From Serpentinimonas raichei (GTDB lineage Bacteria > Pseudomonadota > Gammaproteobacteria > Burkholderiales > Burkholderiaceae_C): a DNA stretch of 64,000 bases. The translations under genes and the position numbers were made by a program. The notes under the pieces were generated by a model. That model had not been told where the DNA came from, ran no database searches, and worked only from the letters and a program-made list of their open reading frames with translations. The stretch is taken from the NCBI RefSeq assembly GCF_000828895.1, contig NZ_AP014568.1, forward strand, positions 533,699 to 597,698. The letters run 5' to 3'. Below are positions 47,320 through 56,275 of the stretch, in pieces. The stretch's first letter is position 1; the number at the start of each line of letters is the position of its first letter.

Positions 47320-49551
47320 ATGGCCCGCCACCAACCCACCGACAAACGGCTGCTCTGGCTGCTGGCCGTGGCGGCGCTGGTCTCCATCGTCTGGCTGCTG
47401 TTCACGCTCTGGCTCATCGCCGCCACGCTCACGCCGCCCGATCGCGCCACCGTCTGGGCCTTGGTGGGGCCCAGCCTGCTGCTGGTGAGCTTAACCTGGG
47501 GTGCCGGCATGGGGGCGATTGCCTGGGGCCTGAAACGCTGGTTCGGTCACTGGGTCACGCCCTCGGTGCAACTGGCGGAGGAAGCGCAGGTGCTGCTGCG
47601 CACCGACGTGGTGCGCGAGCTGCGCCCCAAAGGCAACGTCGAGACCAAGGAGCTGGCCAAGCTGTTCAACCAGTTGGTGGCGCAGCGCGAGGAGCTGCGG
47701 CACCAGATGCAAGACAAGGTGCGCGCCGCCGCGCGCGACATCGAGCAAGAAAAATCGCGCCTGGCGGCGCTGATGTCCGAGCTCACCCAAAGCGTGGTGG
47801 TGTGCAACCTCGACGGCCGCATCCTGCTCTACAACAACCGCGCCCGGACGCAGTTTCGCGCCCTCTCGCAAAGCCCGCGCTTGGCCGATGGGGCCGAGCT
47901 GATCGGACTCGGGCGCTCGATCTACACCGTGTTCGACCGCAAACTGGTGGCGCACGCACTCGAGAGCGTGCAGCAGCGCCTGCAGCGCGGGGTGGCGCAA
48001 CCCACGGCGCAGTTTGTCACCAGCACCCGCGCCGGGCAGTTGCTGCGCGTGCAGATGACGCCGGTGCGCAGCGTGGCCGAACCCGATGCCGCGCCGGTCT
48101 TGGGCGCGGCCTTGGAGCCCGCCACCCAAGCCCCACCCCTGCAACTGGCCGGCTTCGTGCTCATGCTCGACAACATCACGCGCGAGTTCGAGGCCGAGGC
48201 GGTGCGCGAGCGCCTGGTGCTGGGCCTGACCGAAGGCAGCCGGGCGGCGCTGGCCAATATGCGTGCCGCCATCGAGATGCTCGACTACCCCGACCTCGAA
48301 CCGGCCCTGCGCGAGCGCTTTCTGGCCGTGGTGCGCGACGAGGTGCAGGCCTTAAGCGAGCGCGTGCAGCGCAGCAGCAGCCAAGCCGCCGAGGTGTTTC
48401 AAAGCCGCTGGCCGCTGGAAGACATGCTCGGCACCGACTTGCTCAGCGCCGCCGGGCGGCGCATCGAAGAAACGCTGGGCCTGGCGCTCAACCAGAGCGA
48501 GGCCGACCCGAATCTGTGGCTGCGCATCGAGAGCTTTTCGATTTTGCAGGCGCTGCTGTTTTTGAGTGCGCGCCTGCGCGACGAATTCGCCATCCGCCAC
48601 GTCAGCCTGCGCCTGCGCCCCTCGGGCCAAGGGGTCGACAAGGCCGAGCTGGACCTGATCTGGAGCGGCGCCACGCTCAGCACCGAGACCGTGATGAGCT
48701 GGGAGATCGACCCCATGCGCATCGGCAGCGAGGCCAGCGCCTTGACGGTGCGCGAGGTGGTGGACCGCCACGGCGGCGCCTTCTGGCTGGAGCGGGATCG
48801 GGCCAGCAACCAGGCTTGGTTTCGCTTCCTGCTGCCGGCCGCCACCGCGCAAGAGCAGCTCGACAACGCCACCTTCGTGCACCACCCAAGCCGCCCGGAG
48901 TATTACGATTTCGACCTGTTTCGCGTCAGTCCGCGCAGCCAGGCGCTCGACGAGGTGCCGCTGGCCGATCTGTCCTTCACTGTGTTCGACACCGAAACCA
49001 CCGGCCTCAATCCGGCCGAGGGCGACGAGATCATCCAGATCGGCGCCGTGCGCGTGCTCAACGGCAAGCTGCTCAGGCAAGAGGTGTTCGACCAGTTGGT
49101 CGATCCCAAGCGCGAGATCCCGCCCGAGTCGATCCCTATCCACGGCATCACGCCCGAGATGGTGCAAGGCCAGCCCGGCATCCTGGAGGTGTTGCCCGCC
49201 TTGCACGCCTTTGCCGCCGACACCGTGCTGGTGGCGCACAACGCCGCCTTCGACATGCGTTTTTTGCAACTCAAGGAGCGGCAAACCGGGCTGGCGTTCG
49301 AGCAGCCAGTGCTCGACACGCTGCTGCTGTCGGCGGTGGTGCACCCCGGACAAGATTCGCACCGGCTCGAAGCCATTGCCGAACGCTTCAACGTCACCGT
49401 AATCGGCCGCCACACCGCCTTGGGCGACGCCATGGTCACCGCCGAGGTGTTCGTGCGCCTGTTGCCCTTGTTGGCCGAAAAAGGCATCCACACCCTGGGC
49501 CAGGCGCGGGGGGCGGCGCAGCGCACCTACTTTGCGCGCATCCAGTATTGA
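47320..49551 (+). CDS. Membrane pseudo-sensor-kinase fused to a DEDDh 3'-5' exonuclease
   Basis: This 743-aa protein has two N-terminal membrane helices (about residues 11-34 and 44-68), a HAMP-like/coiled-coil segment, a PAS-like region (SVVVCNLDGRILLYNNRA) and a kinase-core-like stretch. In that stretch the H-box His is missing (LGLTEGSRAALANM) and the ATP N-box and DxG motifs are degenerate. A complete DnaQ-like exonuclease follows (about residues 550-743) with Asp557 and Glu559 in DTETTGL, Asp645 in HNAAFD, and His698 and Asp703 in HTALGD. It is tightly linked to a symporter-kinase and a receiver, so a signal-controlled nuclease is inferred. The substrate is unknown. Confidence 0.85.
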   Translation: MARHQPTDKRLLWLLAVAALVSIVWLLFTLWLIAATLTPPDRATVWALVGPSLLLVSLTWGAGMGAIAWGLKRWFGHWVTPSVQLAEEAQVLLRTDVVRELRPKGNVETKELAKLFNQLVAQREELRHQMQDKVRAAARDIEQEKSRLAALMSELTQSVVVCNLDGRILLYNNRARTQFRALSQSPRLADGAELIGLGRSIYTVFDRKLVAHALESVQQRLQRGVAQPTAQFVTSTRAGQLLRVQMTPVRSVAEPDAAPVLGAALEPATQAPPLQLAGFVLMLDNITREFEAEAVRERLVLGLTEGSRAALANMRAAIEMLDYPDLEPALRERFLAVVRDEVQALSERVQRSSSQAAEVFQSRWPLEDMLGTDLLSAAGRRIEETLGLALNQSEADPNLWLRIESFSILQALLFLSARLRDEFAIRHVSLRLRPSGQGVDKAELDLIWSGATLSTETVMSWEIDPMRIGSEASALTVREVVDRHGGAFWLERDRASNQAWFRFLLPAATAQEQLDNATFVHHPSRPEYYDFDLFRVSPRSQALDEVPLADLSFTVFDTETTGLNPAEGDEIIQIGAVRVLNGKLLRQEVFDQLVDPKREIPPESIPIHGITPEMVQGQPGILEVLPALHAFAADTVLVAHNAAFDMRFLQLKERQTGLAFEQPVLDTLLLSAVVHPGQDSHRLEAIAERFNVTVIGRHTALGDAMVTAEVFVRLLPLLAEKGIHTLGQARGAAQRTYFARIQY

Positions 49552-49578
49552 GAGGCGCAGCGGGTCCGCCCCGGGGCC

Positions 49579-49998
49579 TTACTGGCACAGGGCCTTGATG
49601 TGCTCCGGGATGGCAATCGCCTTCATGCGCTCGGGGTGCTGCGGGTGCCGGATGCAAAAAGCGCGCGTCTCGCGGCCCTCGCAGAGCAGATCGCTGCCGC
49701 GCTGGACGCGGTGCTCGTGGATGAAAACCTTGTCGCGCCATTCGACGATGCAGGTGTGGATTTGCAAGCGCTCGCCGTAGGTGGCGGGTTGCATGAACTT
49801 GGTGTGGATTTCCAGCAGCGGCGTGCCGATGATGCCGCTGGTCTTGACCAGTTCGCGCCAGGGCGGTACGCCGCACTGCATAAAGAAGTTCAGCGAGGAG
49901 GCGTCCATCCACTTGCTGAAATTGGGAAAAAAGACGATGCCGGCCGGATCGCAGTCGCCAAACATCACGTCCACTTCAAAAACGACCGATTTGCTCAT
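49579..49998 (-). CDS. Acyl-CoA thioesterase, 4-hydroxybenzoyl-CoA thioesterase family
   Basis: This 139-aa hot-dog fold protein has the catalytic Asp17 in FGDCDPAGIVFFPNF, as in the Pseudomonas-type 4-hydroxybenzoyl-CoA thioesterase, which frees aromatic acids from CoA. ATG 49998 lies 5 bp after the thiolase stop; a GTG nine bases upstream would overlap it. It is the last gene of a leftward catabolic group, and could relieve trapped aryl-CoA or release a product. Confidence 0.85.
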   Translation of the reverse strand: MSKSVVFEVDVMFGDCDPAGIVFFPNFSKWMDASSLNFFMQCGVPPWRELVKTSGIIGTPLLEIHTKFMQPATYGERLQIHTCIVEWRDKVFIHEHRVQRGSDLLCEGRETRAFCIRHPQHPERMKAIAIPEHIKALCQ

Positions 49999-50003
49999 AG
50001 CAC

Positions 50004-51266
50004 TCACGCAGCCTTGGGGTTTTCGATCAACAACGCCATGCCTTGGCCACCGCCCACGCAGGCGCTGGCGATGCCCCAGCGCTGCTGGCTGCGGCGCAGC
50101 TCGCGCGCCAGTGTAATGCCCAGACGCAGCCCGGTGGCGGCCAGCGGATGGCCGAGCGCGATGGCGCCGCCGTTGACGTTCAGGCGCTCCATATCCAGCC
50201 CCAGCTCGCGCGCCACCGCCAGCGTCTGCGCGCCTTGGGCTTCGTTGATTTCAATGCGGGCTATGTCGGACAGCGCCAGGCCGGAGCGCGCCAGCAGCAA
50301 GCGAATGGCGGGTGCCGGCCCGATGCCCATGATCTCGGGCGCCACCCCCACCACCGCGCTGGACACCAGGCGCGCCAAGGGTTGTTTGCCGCTGGCCTTG
50401 GCCCAGCTTTGGGCGTAGGCGCCGGTGGCTACCACCGCCGCCGCCGCCGCATCCACCAGCGCCGAGCTGTTGCCGCCGGTTTGCACCCCGCCTGCATAGA
50501 CCGGCTTGAGTTGGGCCAGCACCTCCACGGGGGAGGGGCGCGGGTGCGTATCGGTGCGCAGTTCGGGTGTTTTGGACGGCAATTTGATGCCGCGCGTTTG
50601 GTAGCCGGCCAGCTCGAAGCGCTCGCTCACCACGGCCACGATCTCATCCTCGAAAAAGCCGGCTGCCTGGGCCGCCACCGCCTGGGCAAAGGAGCGGCTG
50701 GCAAAGGCATCGACCTCGGCGCGGCCGATGCCGTACTGCTGGGCCAGGTTTTCTGCGGTTTGGATCATGCTGATGCCGGGGGCCGGGTCCATCAACGCTT
50801 CCCACAAATAGTCTTGGAAGCCCACCGGTGCCCCGAGCCTGAAGCCGCTGCGGTGTTCGAAAGCGGCGATGGGGTTGCGCGTCATGCTCTCGCAGCCCAC
50901 CACCAGGGCGGCCTCGCACAGGCCGCCTTGCAGTTGTTCACCCGCTTGACGCAGCAGCTCCAGCCCGGTGCCGCAGATGCGTTGCACCATCAGCGCGGGC
51001 ACCTCCACCGGCACGCCGGCATACAGACCGATGTGGCGCGGCAGCATGTACTGGTAACAATCGCCCGGTGCCATATTGCCCGCAATCACCGAGCCGATGT
51101 GTGCGCCCGCCACGCCCGCGCGTTGCAGCACCGCGCGCGCGGCTTTGATGCCCAGATCGGTGGGCGAGACCGACCCCAGCGCACCGCAGTAATCCACCAT
51201 CGGGGTGCGCACGCCGTCCAGCAACCAGACGTCGTCGAACGCGTTGAAAAAGCCTTTGTGTTGCAT
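50004..51266 (-). CDS. Acetyl-CoA acetyltransferase-like thiolase
   Basis: This 420-aa thiolase-fold enzyme has the acyl-accepting Cys98 in VQRICGTG, the catalytic His in NVNGGAIALGHPLAATG and the second Cys in SACVGGGQG. The catalytic triad is complete, so degradative or biosynthetic activity is expected. It lies 24 bp downstream of a feruloyl-CoA synthase-like gene and upstream of a thioesterase. With the neighbouring crotonase this could complete beta-oxidative side-chain removal from a phenylpropenoyl-CoA. The true substrate is not shown. Confidence 0.88.
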   Translation of the reverse strand: MQHKGFFNAFDDVWLLDGVRTPMVDYCGALGSVSPTDLGIKAARAVLQRAGVAGAHIGSVIAGNMAPGDCYQYMLPRHIGLYAGVPVEVPALMVQRICGTGLELLRQAGEQLQGGLCEAALVVGCESMTRNPIAAFEHRSGFRLGAPVGFQDYLWEALMDPAPGISMIQTAENLAQQYGIGRAEVDAFASRSFAQAVAAQAAGFFEDEIVAVVSERFELAGYQTRGIKLPSKTPELRTDTHPRPSPVEVLAQLKPVYAGGVQTGGNSSALVDAAAAAVVATGAYAQSWAKASGKQPLARLVSSAVVGVAPEIMGIGPAPAIRLLLARSGLALSDIARIEINEAQGAQTLAVARELGLDMERLNVNGGAIALGHPLAATGLRLGITLARELRRSQQRWGIASACVGGGQGMALLIENPKAA

Positions 51267-51290
51267 GCGTATGTCCTGGTGCAGCCAGGC

Positions 51291-53174
51291 TCAGGGTTGC
51301 GGTTTGAGGATGTGGGGCAGCCGATCTTCGTGCAAAGCCAACACGGTGTCGGCCCGCTGTGCCAGCACGGCGCGCTGGTTGATCGAGCCTTTGTCGGTGA
51401 TCTCCCCCCGGTCGATGCTGGGTGGCTCGGCCAGCAGACACAGCCGGGCGATGCGGCTGGCGCTGCCGGTGGCGCGCTGGGCCAGTTGGTTCAGCATGGT
51501 TTGGAAATGGGCTTGCACCGGGGCGCTCTCCAGCACCGCGCTCATCGGGGCCGAATCGGGCAGGCCCGAGAGCGCGCGCACCTTGGGCGTGGGAAAGACC
51601 ATGGCGCCCACTTCTTTGCGGTTGATGCCGGTGAGCACCGCGTCTTGGATGCAGGGGGCGCCAGCGGCAATGAGCTGGGCCCGCAGCGGCCCCACGCTCA
51701 CAAAGGTGCCGGTGGCGAGCTTGAAATCCTCGGCAATGCGGCCGTCGAATTTCAGGCCCAAGTGGGGGTTGGATTCGTCGATCCACTTCACCGCATCGCC
51801 GCTTTTGAAAAACCCTTCTTCATCAAAAGCCTCGGCGCTGTCGGCGGGCGCGCGCCAATAGCCGGGGCTGATGTTGGGGCCCTTGTAGCGCACCTCGGTT
51901 TTGTCGCCTTGCTGCACCAGCTTGAGTTCCAGCCCGGGGGCGGGCAGGCCCAAGTCGCCCGATTGCACGTGCGGGTGGGTGATGAAGATGGCAAAGGGGC
52001 CGGATTCGGTCATGCCCAAACCGGTGGCCATGACGATGCGCTGGCCGATTTCGCGCGCTTCGCTCTCAAACAAGCTGTCCCACACCGGTTGCGCCAGAGC
52101 CGCACCGGCGTAGAAAAACATCTGCACCCGCGAGAGCAGGGTCTGGCGCAACAGGGCGTCGGTCTGCATGGCGTGGGCAATGGCCTCAAAGCCGGTGGGC
52201 ACGTTGAAATAGACCGTGGGCGCGATCTCGCGCAGGTTGCGCAGGGTTTCGTGCATCAGCGCGGGGGTGGGTTTGCCGTCGTCGAGGTAGAGCGTGCCGC
52301 CGTGCATCAGCACCATGCCGAAATTGTGGTTGCCGCCGAAGGTGTGGTTCCAGGGCAGCCAGTCCACCAGCACCAAAGGCTGCTCGGCCAGCACCGGCAT
52401 GGACTGGGCCATCTGTTGCTGGTTGGCACACCACATGCCGTGGGTGTTGATGACCGGCTTGGGCAGCTTGGTCGAACCGCTGGTAAAAAGGAATTTGGCG
52501 ATCGTTTGCGGCCCGGTGGCGGCCATGGCGGCATCAACCGCAGGCGTGGCCGGGGTGGCGGCCAGATCGGCAAAGCGGGTGCTGCGGCGGCCATCCAAGG
52601 CGCCCTCTAGGTCGCCCTCAGCAAGCACGATTTCCATATCCGCTTCGGCCACTGCGCGCAAGGCCTTGCCGTAGCGGGCCGCATCGCTGGCAAACAGCAG
52701 CCCGGGCGTGGTGCTGCGCAGCACGTGGCGCAGCTTGTCGAAGTCGGTGCTGAGCAGCGAATAGGCTGGCGAGGTGGGCACATACGGCACGCCGGCCACC
52801 AAGCAGCCCAAGGCCAGCAGGGCGTGCTCCAGGCTGTTTTCCGACAAGATCAGCACCGGGCGCTCGGCGCTCAGGCCGCGATCGAGCAGCCCTTGGGCGA
52901 TGCGGCGCGCGGTGGCCCAAGCGTCGGCGTAGCGGATGGGCTGCCAATCGCCCAGCGCAGCCTGGCCATCGGCGCCGACGATGCGCTGGCGGCGCGCCAT
53001 CCAGGTGCGATCTGGGGCGGTTTCGGCCCAGTGGCGCAGGCGGTCGGTCAGGCGCTCGGGGTAGGGCAGCAAATCGGGCGCGGCGCGCAGGTAGCGTGTG
53101 CCCGGCGCGCCATCGCGCAATCGCGCTTGGGTGACGCCAAATTTCAGCGGTCGAAACGGCGGGCTGGTGTTCAT
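51291..53174 (-). CDS. Feruloyl-CoA synthase-like acyl-CoA ligase
   Basis: This 627-aa adenylate-forming ligase has the AMP motif LFTSGSTKLPK, the acceptor region WLPWNHTFGGNHNFG, GLGMTESGP, and the hinge DGRIAEDFKL. The length and these variants match the feruloyl-CoA synthase group (Fcs), which activates hydroxycinnamates. It is followed by a thiolase and preceded 60 bp upstream by a crotonase, both of which could process a cinnamoyl side chain. Activity on other aryl acids is possible. Confidence 0.82.
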   Translation of the reverse strand: MNTSPPFRPLKFGVTQARLRDGAPGTRYLRAAPDLLPYPERLTDRLRHWAETAPDRTWMARRQRIVGADGQAALGDWQPIRYADAWATARRIAQGLLDRGLSAERPVLILSENSLEHALLALGCLVAGVPYVPTSPAYSLLSTDFDKLRHVLRSTTPGLLFASDAARYGKALRAVAEADMEIVLAEGDLEGALDGRRSTRFADLAATPATPAVDAAMAATGPQTIAKFLFTSGSTKLPKPVINTHGMWCANQQQMAQSMPVLAEQPLVLVDWLPWNHTFGGNHNFGMVLMHGGTLYLDDGKPTPALMHETLRNLREIAPTVYFNVPTGFEAIAHAMQTDALLRQTLLSRVQMFFYAGAALAQPVWDSLFESEAREIGQRIVMATGLGMTESGPFAIFITHPHVQSGDLGLPAPGLELKLVQQGDKTEVRYKGPNISPGYWRAPADSAEAFDEEGFFKSGDAVKWIDESNPHLGLKFDGRIAEDFKLATGTFVSVGPLRAQLIAAGAPCIQDAVLTGINRKEVGAMVFPTPKVRALSGLPDSAPMSAVLESAPVQAHFQTMLNQLAQRATGSASRIARLCLLAEPPSIDRGEITDKGSINQRAVLAQRADTVLALHEDRLPHILKPQP

Positions 53175-53234
53175 GGCTGCAAAGGTGGGGGGCGCGCTTG
53201 GCCATGCAGCGGCGCGCAGGGAGAGTCTGGGGCT

Positions 53235-54032
53235 TTATTTTTTCTGCACCTTGGCGGCCTTGCCTTGCAAAAAGGCGCGCACGCGCTCCTTGGCCTCTGG
53301 TGCGGCCTGGGCCATGCCCGAGATCAAGGCTTCGGTAAAGTAGCCGTGATCGGCCGGTTGCTCGGCTATGCGTGGCAGCGCGTGCATCAGGGCGTAGTTG
53401 GTCAGCGGGGCGTTGGTGGCGATCTGGCGCGCCAGCGCCAGCGCGCGTTCGAGCGCGCCGCCGGTGGGCACCAGATACTGCGCCAGCCCGGCGCGCTCGC
53501 CCTCGCTGGCACTGTAAACGCGGCCGGTGAGCATCATGTCGGTCATGCGCGCCACACCGATCAGCTTGGAAATGCGCACCGAACCGCCGCCCCCCACAAA
53601 AATGCCGCGCGTGCCCTCGGGCAGGGCAAAGAAGGTGCTCTCGTCGGCAACCCGGATGTGGCAGGCGCTGGCCAGTTCCAAGCCGCCGCCCACCACCGCC
53701 CCGTGCAGCGCCGCCACCACGGGCACCGGGCCGCGCTCCACGCCATCGAGCGCGGCGTGCCACATGCGCGAGTGCTGCATGCCTTGGCCGGCGTCGCGCT
53801 CTTGCAGCTCCGACAAATCGAGCCCGGCGCAGAAGTGCTCGCCCTCGCCATGGATCACGGCCGCGCGCACGCCTGGGGGCAGGTTTTGAAAAGTCTCGCG
53901 CAAGGCGAGGATCAGTCCGTCGTTGAGGGCGTTGCGCTTGGCCGGGCGCGACAAGCGGATCAGGGCGACCTCGTCTTGCAGGTGCAGCTCGATGCCGGAT
54001 TGAAGGGGGGCTGCAGTTTTGCGGTTGGGCAT
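53235..54032 (-). CDS. Enoyl-CoA hydratase/isomerase (crotonase) family protein
   Basis: This 265-aa crotonase has the oxyanion segments HFCAGLDLSEL and HGAVVGGGLELA, and a catalytic-position Glu in LPEGTRGIF. It groups with general crotonases more than with hydroxycinnamoyl-CoA hydratase-lyase, so chain cleavage by lyase action is not established. It lies between an aromatic CoA-ligase gene and a Bug-type receptor gene. Probable role: hydration of an arylpropenoyl- or ring-derived enoyl-CoA. Confidence 0.83.
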   Translation of the reverse strand: MPNRKTAAPLQSGIELHLQDEVALIRLSRPAKRNALNDGLILALRETFQNLPPGVRAAVIHGEGEHFCAGLDLSELQERDAGQGMQHSRMWHAALDGVERGPVPVVAALHGAVVGGGLELASACHIRVADESTFFALPEGTRGIFVGGGGSVRISKLIGVARMTDMMLTGRVYSASEGERAGLAQYLVPTGGALERALALARQIATNAPLTNYALMHALPRIAEQPADHGYFTEALISGMAQAAPEAKERVRAFLQGKAAKVQKK

Positions 54033-54037
54033 GGGGA

Positions 54038-55030
54038 TTAGTCGGGTCGAATGTTGCGTTCTCGGATGATGCGTCCAAAACGCTCGGAATCGTTTCTGAC
54101 CCGTGCCGCGAGTTCTTGGGGTGAGCCCTCGAGGGCAGTTCCTGCCCCAATGGCGACCAGCCCCTCGCGCACCTCGGTGCTTTGCATGATTCGGCCGATC
54201 TCGGTGCTCAGGCGCGCGACGATGGCAGCCGGTGTGCCGCTGCGAGCGTAAATGCCAAAGACGGTGTCCACGTCAAAATCGGTCAGGCCCGATTCATGCA
54301 GCGTGGGCAAATCCGGCAGCGCGGGCACGCGGGTGCGGCTGCCGACGGCCAAGAGCTGCACCCGGCCTGCCTGAGCCGCTTGCAAGCCCGGGCCGGAATC
54401 AAAGAGGAAATCAATCTCGCCGCCGATCAGCGCCGTGAGTGCGGGTGCGGCGCCTCGGTACGGAATGTGTCTGGCCGTCACATTGGCCTGGCTGGTGAAT
54501 TTCTCGCCTGCAATGTGCGAGGAAGTGCCGTTGCCGGCCGAACCAAAAGTCAGTTGTCCGGGGCGGGCGCGCAGCATAGCCAGCAAATCCTGCACATTTT
54601 GAACGCCCAGATTGGCGCGAACCATCAGATACACAAAGACCCGACCGGTGGCGGCCACCGGCACCAAGTCGGTGAAGGGGTCAAAGGTCATGCGGTGCAA
54701 GTGCGGATTGATCGCTAGCAGGCTGGCGGGAGCAGATAGCAGGGTGTAGCCATCAGGCGCCGACGAGGCCACCGCCTGGCCCGCGATATTGCCTGCTGCG
54801 CCGGCCCGGTTGTCCACGGGCACGGGTTGACCCAGGGCTCGCGTCAGGTGGTTGGCGACCAATCGGGTGGTGAGGTCGGCGATGCCACCAGGAGGAAAGC
54901 CGACGATCAGGCTCACCGCCCGGCTGGGCCAGGTTTGCGCGTGCGCCCATGGGCTGAGCAAGCCAAAACTGGCGGGCGCCGCGATGGCGGCGGTCAACAG
55001 CCTTCTGCGTTGGGTCTGGGTTTGGTTCAT
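54038..55030 (-). CDS. Bug-family (TctC-like) periplasmic solute receptor
   Basis: This 330-aa periplasmic protein has a Tat-like signal (QRRRLLTAAIAAPASFG, cut after AHA). It has Bug family features: SLIVGFPPGGIADLTTR, DNRAGAAGNIA, and GDE-like loops IGGEIDFLFDSG. No TctA or TctB membrane subunits are nearby, so it is an orphan receptor of the kind very numerous in Comamonadaceae. Its position suggests binding of an aromatic or dicarboxylic acid. The ATG follows CAGGAG. Confidence 0.9.
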   Translation of the reverse strand: MNQTQTQRRRLLTAAIAAPASFGLLSPWAHAQTWPSRAVSLIVGFPPGGIADLTTRLVANHLTRALGQPVPVDNRAGAAGNIAGQAVASSAPDGYTLLSAPASLLAINPHLHRMTFDPFTDLVPVAATGRVFVYLMVRANLGVQNVQDLLAMLRARPGQLTFGSAGNGTSSHIAGEKFTSQANVTARHIPYRGAAPALTALIGGEIDFLFDSGPGLQAAQAGRVQLLAVGSRTRVPALPDLPTLHESGLTDFDVDTVFGIYARSGTPAAIVARLSTEIGRIMQSTEVREGLVAIGAGTALEGSPQELAARVRNDSERFGRIIRERNIRPD

Positions 55031-55447
55031 GCAAGTCTCCTGGTGGCGCCGGCTGTATTCAAGCGCGGCTATGTTTGTTGATCAATCGCTTGGCGCTGGC
55101 AATCAAATTCTGTCCGTTGAAGCCACGCCAGCCGTCGAAACTCTTGGGCCTGGGTCAGCCGGATCATGTTGATCTGCTTGCCTCGACCTGAAGCAGGCTT
55201 GTGCGGGGGAACATGGTGAGGTCTCCTCTGGCTCGAAGGTGGCACGAATGGGCTGGTCCGGGACCGGCCGCCAAAGGGTGTGGCTGGCAGGGCTGCACGG
55301 GCAAGATCGCAAGGGCAAGATCGCAAGGGCACTGTATCGCACTGCAGGGTGATCGGACAGCGCTGGATGGGGCGTTCGGGCTGGTGTTAACCCTTAATTT
55401 CTCGCAGGTATGTCGGTTTTGGCATGGCTGATATGCAGCCTGCGCTT
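55031..55447. other. 417-bp intergenic region upstream of the Bug gene
   Basis: No convincing coding frame is seen. It contains a perfect 14-bp tandem duplication (55300-55327) and the Shine-Dalgarno of the downstream minus-strand gene, but no clear terminator. A promoter for the leftward genes (Bug receptor to thioesterase) probably lies here; I cannot place it with confidence. Confidence 0.5.
55300..55327. repeat. Tandem 14-bp repeat x2
   Basis: GGCAAGATCGCAAG occurs twice in direct succession (55300-55313, 55314-55327) in the non-coding region before the Bug gene. It may be simple slippage. Confidence 0.6.
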
Positions 55448-56275
55448 TCAGGGCCGCTGCCTGCCTGCCCAGGGTTCGACAAAGCTGCGTATCGCTGCCA
55501 GCAGCGTGTCGGGTTGGTCGCGGTGCGGTGCATGGCCGCAGTGGGCCAATTCCAGCAGTTGGGTCTGCCTAGCGATGCGGGCGATGCCGTGAATTTGCTC
55601 CAGCGTGCCGTAGGCGTCGTCTAGCCCTTGCACCGCCAGCAGCGGGCAGCGCAGACGCGCGAGTTCTGGCAGCAGCGTCCAGTGGCGAAAGGCGGGCGCA
55701 AGCCAGGCCTCGTTCCAGCCCCAGAAGGCCGAGTCGGGGTCGTCGTGGTGCTGCGCCAGCCGGGCGCGCAAGGGTCCCTGGGTGTAGTCGGTGCGTGCCT
55801 GGGCTATGCTGCGCAGTGCAATGTCTTCGACAAAAATGTGCGGTGCCAGCACGATCGCCCCAGCCACCCGCTGCGGCCACTGGGCGGCATGGATGAGCGC
55901 GATCGAGCCGCCGTCGCTGTGACCCAGCAACCAGGGCGGCTGCGCCTGGGTGTCGATGCCCAGCGCTTGCAGCAGCGCCGGCAGCACCTCGAGCGCCTGG
56001 CGGTGCATGTAGTCGGGGCCCCAGCATTCGTCTGCGGCACGCGGGGTGGAGCGGCCATAGCCGGGGCGCGAATACACCAAGCCACGCCAGCCCAAGGTGT
56101 GGCAGAGCCGGGCGGGAAAGTCGCGCCACATGGCCACCGAGCCCAAGCCCTCGTGCAGAAAAACCAGCAGCGGTGCCTGCTGCGGCGCGCTCCCAAGCCA
56201 CTGGTACTCCAGTTGCAGCCGATGGCCCCGCCACTCGATCGGGCAAAAATCGCTTGCGTTGGACCCGCTGTTCAT
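55448..56275 (-). CDS. Alpha/beta hydrolase of the box cluster
   Basis: This 275-aa alpha/beta hydrolase has the oxyanion region FLHEGLGSVAMW, the nucleophile in LGHSDGGS, the acid in VQGLDDAYG and the catalytic His in HCGHAPH. Its ATG overlaps the stop of the benzoate-CoA ligase gene (ATGA), so the two are co-translated. In the box pathway a lactone or thioester hydrolase has been proposed among accessory genes; this one may fill that role, or clear shunt products. Confidence 0.82.
   Translation of the reverse strand: MNSGSNASDFCPIEWRGHRLQLEYQWLGSAPQQAPLLVFLHEGLGSVAMWRDFPARLCHTLGWRGLVYSRPGYGRSTPRAADECWGPDYMHRQALEVLPALLQALGIDTQAQPPWLLGHSDGGSIALIHAAQWPQRVAGAIVLAPHIFVEDIALRSIAQARTDYTQGPLRARLAQHHDDPDSAFWGWNEAWLAPAFRHWTLLPELARLRCPLLAVQGLDDAYGTLEQIHGIARIARQTQLLELAHCGHAPHRDQPDTLLAAIRSFVEPWAGRQRP

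Noticed and set aside
50043..52610. Long plus-strand frame opposite the thiolase and ligase genes
   Set aside because: It spans two real minus-strand genes and their spacer; the composition is low-complexity and His/Gln/Gly-rich.
55069..55342. Small minus-strand coding frames in the region before the Bug gene
   Set aside because: No Shine-Dalgarno, no family resemblance, and they run through a tandem duplication and the promoter region.
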